Source: Polychytrium aggregatum (Eukaryota; Chytridiomycota; Chytridiomycetes; Polychytriales). From it: 64,000 nt of DNA. The notes under the pieces are model-generated. The model saw only the letters and a list, made by a program, of their open reading frames with translations, was not told the origin of the DNA and made no database searches. Location: assembly GCF_025602895.1 (NCBI RefSeq), contig NW_026516254.1:62001-126000 (forward strand), read 5' to 3'. Positions 34,872 through 42,310 of this stretch are shown one piece after another. The translations under genes were made by a program, and so were the position numbers. Numbering within the stretch: the stretch's first letter is position 1; every line of letters begins with the position of its first letter.

Positions 34872-35330
34872 TGCGGGTGGATTTCGCGGAAGCATATGCT
34901 GAATCCATTGGGACTTTATGGTGTTGGTCTTTACCCCTGGCTCCCTGGCTCACTGGCCTCCTGTCGACAATCAGCCGCCGTCCAACCCTCATGCTCCGTG
35001 AGTCATGGACATGGCCATCATATCTTGGACTCGCTTGTCATTATGTGCAAAAAATATCATCATCGAGTACTGTCACAGATCGCTCTTGTTTAATCATCGT
35101 CCGATCATCGATGTAGCCGAACCAAGTACCATTGTGTATCGCCACAGATGATTCAGAACATCAAAGTCAACCTGAACACACATTTTCATTATCTTTCCAT
35201 TTTCAACCGAGAGAGCTTCCTCATTTTTCAAGCCGGGACTATTCTACTAATGGCAGGCCAAGCTTCTCAGTGCTCGTCCAGCCCCTCACCACTTTGCAGT
35301 CTCGACCATCCATAACCCAGGGACCGCTCA

Positions 35331-35417
35331 CTAGTCTCTGAATTCAACGGACACAATCGAAAACAGTGGACCGAGGGCGTTGCTGAGCAGCTGTAGGAAC
35401 TGTGGCGTTTCATGCGA
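35331..35417 (-). pseudogene. 3' fragment of the Cys-rich/LRR gene, cut at the repeat edge
   Basis: 87 nt identical to 40482-40568. It encodes the last 28 residues (ending SIVSVEFRD) and stop of the gene at 38823. The frame has no upstream coding sequence beyond the repeat edge, so this copy is non-functional. It shows that the right arm is the parental locus. Confidence 0.85.
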
Positions 35418-35642
35418 ATTCCTTTATCATGCCGTTGCACTTTCATGGAGTAGGACTGCCTGCACACCAGAATATTCAAGCAGTATTTCAGGACTGTTTA
35501 TCGTATTGTTGGCATTCGGGGCGGTGACAGTGATCCAGACAACAATGTCGCTCTGGACAATAGTCAGTGTGCTGTGGCAAAGATCGAGTATGCTCTGAAC
35601 AACAGCGACATCGGTGCATGCGCCTCATACCCACGGCCCGCC

Positions 35643-37397
35643 CTATGCTGAATTACGACGGCCCAAGAGACCCTGTAGTTCGCTTCGGGCCTCTGACGAG
35701 CCATGGTCATTTGCCGCCTTCTCCAGCCAGGCCGTTGCCTCCTCGATATCGGCTTCGGTGGCGTCGTGAGCGTTGATGAGAAGCCGAGCGTACGCAACCA
35801 TGGCTGGCTCATATCCTCCTCTGGCCGATTGAAGGATCCACTGGGCCGCAATCACCCGGTCGGCCGTGGTGCCAATGCCATTCGAGTACATCTCTCCAAG
35901 CCTGAACTGCGCTTCGAGGTGGCCTTGGCTTGCTGCCTGTGTGAACCAGCGAAGGGCCTCGTGTGTGTCTCGTCCAACAAACACCCCTGCAGACCTGTAG
36001 CTGCCCATTTGGAATTGAGCAGTGTCATCTCCGTGCTCGGCTGCTGCCTCGATGTACCTGAATCCCTCCTCCTCGTTGCGGAGCACTCCACGGCCGGTCA
36101 TCAGACATTGACCAGCCATGAACGCCGCGCCGGCATGAAAGGGCTCTGTGTCGGCCAGATCTTTGTAGATGCCACAGGCCCGGCCGAGGTTGCGGGTGGT
36201 GCCGCGGCCGTGGTAGAGACACTCGGCGCACTGAAACTTGGCTTCGCGGTGTCTCTGGTCGGCTGCCAGTCGATACCATTGAAAAGCATCGCTGTCGCTC
36301 TGATCCACCCCGAGTCCAAGGCGGTAGCATTCGCCCACACGGAATTGTGCATCGGCGATACCGTGGTTTGCAGGCACCTGGAAGAGTTCAAAAGCACAGT
36401 GGTGATCGCAGTGCATTCCGACCCCGTCATGATAAAGCTCGCCGAGTCTGAGATGAGCCGTGATGTGGCCCTCCTCGACGGCAAGCCTGTAGTGGTCGAT
36501 GGCCGCTGCGTGGTCGATGCTGGTACCACGGCCGTTGAGGTGGCATTCGGCCAGTTGGAAGTGGACCTCTGGAGCGGGCCAGTGCTCGACGCACTCCTCA
36601 AGCAATCGAAAGGCTCGCTCGTCATCTTGCTCGACAGCGCTTCCTTTGAGGCAGGCCAGGGCAAGGGCGTATTGGGCTTCTGGATGCTGGTTGCCGGCGG
36701 CCTGCTCGAGCCAGGATACGGCGCGGCTGCGGTTCTCGGAACTGCTGTCGTTGATATAGTGCTCGCCGAGACGGAACTGGGCTGCCACATGGCCCTGTGC
36801 GGCTGCCCTGCGGTATCCATCTAGGGCCTCGATCTTGCTGACACTGCGGCCCCGGCCGAGCCGGCAGCATTCGGCATGGTCATAGCAAGCCTCGACAACG
36901 CCTTGTCTCTTGGCCTCGGCCAGATATCTCTGCGCGGTGAGGTAGTTGATGCTGACGCCATCCCCGATCATGAAGATGTGGCCGAGATAGTACTTTGCGT
37001 AGGCGTGGTTGCCCCTGTCGGCCTCGGAGAACCAGCGGACAGCCCTGGAGACGCTTCGATCGATGCCGAGCCCAAAGTAATAGCACAGTCCGACCTGGAA
37101 TTGCGCCTCGCGGTGGCCTCGTCGAGCAGCTTTGAGGTACAGATGGAAGGCAGACACATGGCTTCGTTCGGATGGCTGCTCGCACTCCCGACCCATCTCA
37201 TAGAGCTCGTTGGGACTCACGACAAAACTCAACCGCCTACACAGTTGGCGATAGACCATAACAAATCGATGCCCTGTGGTTTTGAAGAGAACTGGGCAAG
37301 TCCAGAATACGGAAGCGAATGGTGAGATTGGATCGGTGCAGAGTTGGTGCGTTCTGCAACCCATCGGTAGCGCAAAAGCACACCGACATACTTTCAT
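35643..37397 (-). CDS. SEL1-repeat protein, 584 aa
   Basis: A single long frame of about 13 SEL1 repeats. Examples: AQFQVGLCYYFGLGIDRSVS, AAAQGHVAAQFRLGEHYIN, AECHLNGRGTSIDHAAAIDH, ECYRLGLGVDQSDSDAFQWY and AEMYSNGIGTTADR-type units. These are 36-38-residue helical hairpins that act as adaptor scaffolds. No catalytic domain, signal peptide or membrane helix is seen in the repeat region. The start is uncertain: the ATG at 37397 is followed at once by GTATGT, a good splice donor, and an in-frame ATG at 37259 (MVYRQLCRRLSFVV) opens the conserved part. The gene is the only complete - strand gene enclosed by the inverted repeat. It shares its family, but no visible sequence identity, with the gene at the left edge of the window. 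Confidence 0.85.
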   Translation of the reverse strand: MKVCRCAFALPMGCRTHQLCTDPISPFASVFWTCPVLFKTTGHRFVMVYRQLCRRLSFVVSPNELYEMGRECEQPSERSHVSAFHLYLKAARRGHREAQFQVGLCYYFGLGIDRSVSRAVRWFSEADRGNHAYAKYYLGHIFMIGDGVSINYLTAQRYLAEAKRQGVVEACYDHAECCRLGRGRSVSKIEALDGYRRAAAQGHVAAQFRLGEHYINDSSSENRSRAVSWLEQAAGNQHPEAQYALALACLKGSAVEQDDERAFRLLEECVEHWPAPEVHFQLAECHLNGRGTSIDHAAAIDHYRLAVEEGHITAHLRLGELYHDGVGMHCDHHCAFELFQVPANHGIADAQFRVGECYRLGLGVDQSDSDAFQWYRLAADQRHREAKFQCAECLYHGRGTTRNLGRACGIYKDLADTEPFHAGAAFMAGQCLMTGRGVLRNEEEGFRYIEAAAEHGDDTAQFQMGSYRSAGVFVGRDTHEALRWFTQAASQGHLEAQFRLGEMYSNGIGTTADRVIAAQWILQSARGGYEPAMVAYARLLINAHDATEADIEEATAWLEKAANDHGSSEARSELQGLLGRRNSA

Positions 37398-38822
37398 CAG
37401 CCGTGGAGACCACTATGCGGATGACCAGGACATTGACAGCAACAAGAGCCGCGGACCAGAGCATCCCAGCGAGCCAAGCGCCGAGTGGCGTGCATTGGCC
37501 AGAGCGTGCTGGGTTGCTGCAAGACCCAATTGATAGCCTCAGCAGCTCCGATGTCGCTTGAGTGAACGCAAAGTATATGAACACATTCGATAGCATAGAG
37601 CGCAACATCCTGGAGCGTATCTCCCGGCTGACAAGGAGCAAAGTGCGAAGGATGAGGGTACAAGGTCGAGACTCTGAGCTGCAGGGGCAAGAGCTGTTGA
37701 ATATAAGGATGTGATGGTGGTGGGGATGAGACAGGTGTCTGTCTCAATCCAATCATGCCCACGTCTGGAAATGCTGATTGGCACAATGCTCTGATTCGAG
37801 CCCGGCGAGATTGGCCCGAGAAGCGTCCTCGAAACAACCCGATCAATGAACGGATTCAGCGCAATGAGTCCATTGATGCGGCGAGGAAGGTTGAGAGTGC
37901 CTAGCCATCACAATAGCCCGCTATCACAATAACCCACCATCACAATAACCCAGCCATTGAATCTGCTGGCTGTCCCATACCTCGGACGATGGGATGCTCG
38001 CAGCAACTGTCTCACTGCCTGTTGTTTCTGACGCTCGACTGCTACGACCACCCGCTGTGGGCTACCAACATTGCATCGAATTAATATATCCCTGGGTCGA
38101 GGTGGGTAAATGCTACTCACAGGCTGTTTTGATGTATTTGCTCTGGAGCCACATCAGGCAAGACATGCACAAAGGCTGACATTTGATTCGATAGGATAGG
38201 ATGGTATTTGATGTCGAATATCACTTCGCTTACACTCAGGACCACGCCCTGCAAATGCTCGGGGCAAGGATGAAGGTCAGACTGTGGCAGAATCTGCTAG
38301 AGTCCTATGCCACCCGTCAGCTTGATGCTCGCGCGGGGCTATGCGCTGCAGGCAGTCAACAGCATTCGCTGCATGCTGTCTCCTCCATCTGAATGTGTCG
38401 CCATAATTGACAACAACTTTGCAGTGGCAACAAGGGCTCGGCGAGCAAGATTTCTCTTCGAGAAGAACAATCAAGCAGCAGACGCAGCTGTTCAAGTGGA
38501 TTGGATGAGGTGCTGTCGTTGACTTTTGGTCGAGTGCAGCACTTTGATTGGAATCGTGGCCGCCTTTGATTGTGATCGACGCAATCACTCCACCGCCTCG
38601 ACAATGGCAGTCGCCTTTGGCACTACCCCTGATTGACAACAGAGCTACTCGCCCGATGCCATACTGCTGCTATAAGATACTTTCCTCCCCCATCTCCTCC
38701 CGCAATTGCTCGCTGTCCGATTGAGCTGTGTTCGTTTCGTTGCTGTTCCGGCCTGCATCCGCAACCTCCGCCCGCCTCAGTCTCACTCGCACTTTCCCAC
38801 AGCATCACGCTTGGTGGCCGCA
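37398..38822. other. Intergenic region with a small tandem repeat
   Basis: 1.4 kb between divergent SEL1 and Cys-rich/LRR genes. It has three 15-16-bp copies of a CATCACAATAACCCA-like unit at about 37910-37957 and a TATAAG box at 38671. No gene recognised. Confidence 0.5.
38671..38676 (+). promoter_or_regulatory. TATA-like box upstream of the Cys-rich/LRR gene
   Basis: TATAAG about 150 nt before the ATG at 38823, followed by a C/T-rich leader. Confidence 0.35.
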
Positions 38823-40568
38823 ATGTCGCTCGTTGATAACATTGCCAAAACTCTTGCAAGGGGAATTATTGGCCTTGTCAGCGCCGCCTCGGAGACGGTG
38901 GCTGAGGGTCTGGCCAAGCGAAAGCGAGGCGACGATGGCGATATCGGCGATGGTGAGTTCAGCCCTCGTCGTCAGAGCCCCAACAACCGCACCAGGTGCG
39001 ATCACCACTGCAACAACTGCCACAGGCCCAGGTGCCTCAATCCTTGCGACCAATGCCCCACTGTCGATTGCCCCCACTGCACAAATGCCAGAATCTGTTG
39101 TCGCCACTTGCATGTCCAGCAGAGTCCCTTGCGCTCATCTTCCAGGGCAAGTACCGTCTCGCTGTCTCGCCTTGGCTCTTCGGCATCCAGTCAACTGTAT
39201 CGAAGCCCCTCTTCCGTCTCATCAGCCCGATCGAAATCCAGCACCGCACATTCGATTGCATCGTCCGTGGCACACCGGGCAACTCCCTCGGATCTGTGCG
39301 GACAAACGCTGTCGGCTCTCCATCCCGATCGTGTATTTGCCACTCCACGGTCAGCCATCGACAGGCGATACGATACAGCCAGAGCCTCGCCCTCATACTC
39401 GACGACCAGCCCAAGAGGTCTCTCGACACCGACTCCCATACCCAGTCGCAGCGACCAGCTGCCTCCTTACGCCTCTCCAGTATCGTCGCTGCAGAGCCGT
39501 GGCCACCCAAGCCCAGACCCAGGCAGCGGCCAAGGCGAGCTCATCCAACACATCTGTCTGAACCTTGGCATCAGCGAAGCCACTTTCCGCTTACACTTCG
39601 GATCGGACACTCCTCCACCCGAGATACTCGAAGGCCTGCTCCAATTCCTCAGCCGAGTGCCGCCTTTCCTTCCAGCCTCCATCACCGAATACAATCGTGA
39701 GCAACCGTTGTGGTCGCAGCTGAGTGGTGACTCGGCCCGACGAGAGTCGATCCAGCACTTGCTTCAACAGTGCAACAGCCTGGTCAACTATCCATGGACA
39801 TCCATACCCAACGCAGCTCGGCTTGACTTTGACTTTCTCGATCGCCTGGAGCCCGCTGAACGATTCCGGTTCCTCGACGAGGCTAACATTCTCGATAGCA
39901 CCTTCGAGTCTCGCGCAAGATCCGGCGAGACCAGCCATCGGCTCTTTGTCGTTCGCTTTCTCAACCAGCCCTTTGGAATCCCACGAAACACCCTGCTCGG
40001 GTTCGAGCGCTTCTATTTGCAGCGCCTCACCAACATCAGTCTCACCCTGGTTGGCGGCTTTGCTGCCAACATCCTGCAGAGCCATCCCAACGAACTCCGG
40101 AACGTGGTGACCCTCCGGATCATGCAAACCACCAGCATCCCAAGCACAGCCATGAACGACTTGCGACCTCTTCCAACCCTGGAGAGACTGCGGAATCTCC
40201 ATCTACCGCACACCATCCTCAGTCTTGACGGCATCGGTACCCGATTCCCACGCCTCCGCCTCTTGGATCTGCGCCTCTGTCGCAATCTTGGGAGTCTCCA
40301 TGGGCTGCGGGACCTGGACCATCTCGAGGTGCTGATCCTGCCTCCACTGATCCACACACTCGAAGGGCTCCCTGCAACAATGCCAAGCATCCACACCCTT
40401 GACTTGTCGAGTTCCACGGGCCTGCGGTCCCTCACACAGCTTCCATTCATGAGCCAGATCAGGCGAGTCGTTCTGAGCAGATCGCATGAAACGCCACAGT
40501 TCCTACAGCTGCTCAGCAACGCCCTCGGTCCACTGTTTTCGATTGTGTCCGTTGAATTCAGAGACTAG
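38823..40568 (+). CDS. Cys-rich/LRR (RNI-like) protein of unknown function, 581 aa, single exon
   Basis: Start at ATG 38823 (MSLVDNIAKTLARGIIGLV); the frame is open further upstream but has no earlier ATG. Residues about 57-95 hold a dense Cys/His cluster (CDHHCNNCHRPRC, CDQCPTVDCPHC, CCRH), probably zinc-binding. A Ser-rich disordered linker of about 130 residues follows. The C-terminal half has irregular leucine-rich repeats: LRNLHLPHTILSLDGIGTRF, LRLLDLRLCRNLGSLHGL, LEVLILPPLIHTLEGLP and IHTLDLSSSTGLRSLTQL. The first 20 residues could form an amphipathic helix. No known family recognised; F-box-like or receptor-like roles are speculation. The last 29 codons lie in the right inverted-repeat arm and are duplicated at 35331-35417. 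Confidence 0.75.
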   Translation: MSLVDNIAKTLARGIIGLVSAASETVAEGLAKRKRGDDGDIGDGEFSPRRQSPNNRTRCDHHCNNCHRPRCLNPCDQCPTVDCPHCTNARICCRHLHVQQSPLRSSSRASTVSLSRLGSSASSQLYRSPSSVSSARSKSSTAHSIASSVAHRATPSDLCGQTLSALHPDRVFATPRSAIDRRYDTARASPSYSTTSPRGLSTPTPIPSRSDQLPPYASPVSSLQSRGHPSPDPGSGQGELIQHICLNLGISEATFRLHFGSDTPPPEILEGLLQFLSRVPPFLPASITEYNREQPLWSQLSGDSARRESIQHLLQQCNSLVNYPWTSIPNAARLDFDFLDRLEPAERFRFLDEANILDSTFESRARSGETSHRLFVVRFLNQPFGIPRNTLLGFERFYLQRLTNISLTLVGGFAANILQSHPNELRNVVTLRIMQTTSIPSTAMNDLRPLPTLERLRNLHLPHTILSLDGIGTRFPRLRLLDLRLCRNLGSLHGLRDLDHLEVLILPPLIHTLEGLPATMPSIHTLDLSSSTGLRSLTQLPFMSQIRRVVLSRSHETPQFLQLLSNALGPLFSIVSVEFRD

Positions 40569-41029
40569 TGAGCGGTCCCTGGGTTATGGATGGTCGAGAC
40601 TGCAAAGTGGTGAGGGGCTGGACGAGCACTGAGAAGCTTGGCCTGCCATTAGTAGAATAGTCCCGGCTTGAAAAATGAGGAAGCTCTCTCGGTTGAAAAT
40701 GGAAAGATAATGAAAATGTGTGTTCAGGTTGACTTTGATGTTCTGAATCATCTGTGGCGATACACAATGGTACTTGGTTCGGCTACATCGATGATCGGAC
40801 GATGATTAAACAAGAGCGATCTGTGACAGTACTCGATGATGATATTTTTTGCACATAATGACAAGCGAGTCCAAGATATGATGGCCATGTCCATGACTCA
40901 CGGAGCATGAGGGTTGGACGGCGGCTGATTGTCGACAGGAGGCCAGTGAGCCAGGGAGCCAGGGGTAAAGACCAACACCATAAAGTCCCAATGGATTCAG
41001 CATATGCTTCCGCGAAATCCACCCGCAAG

Positions 41030-41130
41030 CCCGCATTGATCCAGGCAGTCGATAGATGGGTCTTTATTCAGACTTTGCCTTAGCGTCCCTTTTGGGCTGT
41101 GGGACTGGTGCTGGCCTTGCGATCCAGGAT
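41030..41130 (+). repeat. Diverged tRNA-Glu-headed repeat unit, right-arm copy
   Basis: Begins CCCGCATTGATCCAG (tRNA-Glu 5' end: TCCGCATTGGTCCAG). It continues with GTCTTTATTCAGACTTTGCC, then TTAGCGTCCCTTTTGGGCTG. Alignable to the 104-bp units over about 80 nt. Confidence 0.7.
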
Positions 41131-41386
41131 ATTTTACAATCCTCGCCGCGACTCTCTATCCCGAAAGGACTTATTTGCGGAGGGACGGCGATGTCAAGTT
41201 TTGCCGAGCTCGTCCACCGACACTTTCAGTAATCCGATCTCCAGCCAATAAGGTCGGGATGTTGTGCCGTTTACGAGGGCAGCAGCGCTCATGTCGGAGG
41301 GGACGGGGAGGATGCGGATGATGTGGAATGTTCTAGGGGTCAAGTTTGCACTGGATAAAATTTACGTCGATCCGCATTGGTCCAGT

Positions 41387-41594
41387 CAGTCAATAGGTGG
41401 GTCTTTATTAAAGACTTTGCCTTAGCGTCCCTTTTGGGCTCTGGGACTGGGTGTTGGCTTTGCCAACCGGGACATCCGCATTGGTCCAGTCAGTCAATAG
41501 GTGGGTCTTTATTAAAGACTTTGCCTTAGCGTCCCTTTTGGGCTCTGGCACTGGGTGTTGGCTTTGCCAACCGGGACATCCGCATTGGTCCAGT
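41387..41594 (+). repeat. Two tandem 104-bp units ending in the tRNA-Glu 5' head
   Basis: Units 41387-41490 and 41491-41594 differ at one visible base (CTGGGACTGG versus CTGGCACTGG). Each ends with TCCGCATTGGTCCAGT, the first 16 nt of tRNA-Glu. The array therefore reads as tRNA head, spacer, tRNA head, spacer, complete tRNA-Glu. The block is absent from the left arm. Confidence 0.9.
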
Positions 41595-41650
41595 GGCTAG
41601 GATCCCTCGCTTTCACCGAGGTGGCCGGGGTTCGATTCCCCGATGCGGAA
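41579..41650 (+). tRNA. tRNA-Glu(UUC)
   Basis: Second copy, identical to 34457-34528. Its first 16 nt overlap the end of the second 104-bp unit. Confidence 0.95.
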
Positions 41651-41655
41651 TCCAT

Positions 41656-41728
41656 GCCTTCTTGGCTCAGTTGGCAGAGCGTCTGCCTAGTAAGCAGAAG
41701 GTCACCAGTTCAATTCTGGTAGAAGGCA
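41656..41728 (+). tRNA. tRNA-Thr(AGU)
   Basis: Second copy, identical to 34379-34451, five bases downstream of tRNA-Glu. A TTTTTG tract directly follows, a plausible RNA polymerase III stop. Confidence 0.95.
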
Positions 41729-42310
41729 TTTTTTGCCCTTTCTAATCCCTGAATCGCATCATCATACTATCCTCTGCGCCGTTCTTGCTCGATGTCGTGC
41801 TCACATCGAAACTGGTCACTTCAACACGCGAGCAGCTTGTGGAGCGAGTGTTTTCGATCGTTTATCTGGCCGAATGACGTCGATCGGCGCTCGCACTGGT
41901 GCGACAGGCTCGGCCGATGAGATATTGGAGTCATGGGCTGGCTCCATGGGACGGATGGGCTCCATACGGATGGGCTCCATGGGACGGACGGACTCCATGG
42001 GACGGGTACCCGCGAGGGTAACTTGACCCACTTGGCCGTCGTTAGTCGAGTGTGCGGCATGATCCGACTATGACGTGCTTTTGTCCGAAGCAACGGTTTC
42101 TCTTTGTCTGCTCAGCGCCCCATGTCGGTTTGATCCGCCCGTCGCCCCCTCCCCTCCCCAGCTCTCTCTCCCTGTGTCGCCTGCTCCCCCGCTTGTCGCC
42201 AGGAGAGTCCAGATATTGATTGCTCCGCTTGAACGGGACAATGTGAGCACGATATGTATTGATGTCAGACATCCGAATTCGGGGTTCCCAAGGAGTATCC
42301 GTCATGCCGC

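Larger units (their letters stand above)
33900..35417. repeat. Left arm of a large inverted repeat
   Basis: 1,518 bp that read as the reverse complement of 40482-42207. Every stretch compared was identical, apart from a 208-bp insertion in the right arm. The arm carries tRNA-Thr and tRNA-Glu on -, a short minisatellite (34109-34166), and at its inner end the last 29 codons of the LRR gene whose full copy ends in the right arm. Outer edge: CTCTCCTGGCG. Inner edge: TTTCATGCGA. Confidence 0.93.
40482..42207. repeat. Right arm of the large inverted repeat
   Basis: 1,726 bp, the reverse complement of 33900-35417 plus an insertion of exactly 208 bp at 41387-41594. It starts inside the Cys-rich/LRR coding sequence and ends about 100 bp from the GluRS stop codon. 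It holds tRNA-Glu and tRNA-Thr on +. Confidence 0.93.

Noticed and set aside
34871-35116. 81-codon frame present in both inverted-repeat arms
   Set aside because: Its conservation is only due to identity of the arms. No family features and no ATG context of note.
35703-36824. 373-codon frame on +
   Set aside because: Antisense shadow of the SEL1-repeat gene; the - strand frame has periodic, family-like repeats.
33900-42207. DNA transposon or LTR element flanked by the inverted arms
   Set aside because: No transposase, reverse transcriptase, short target-site duplication or typical terminal motif was found; the arms carry tRNAs and a gene fragment instead.
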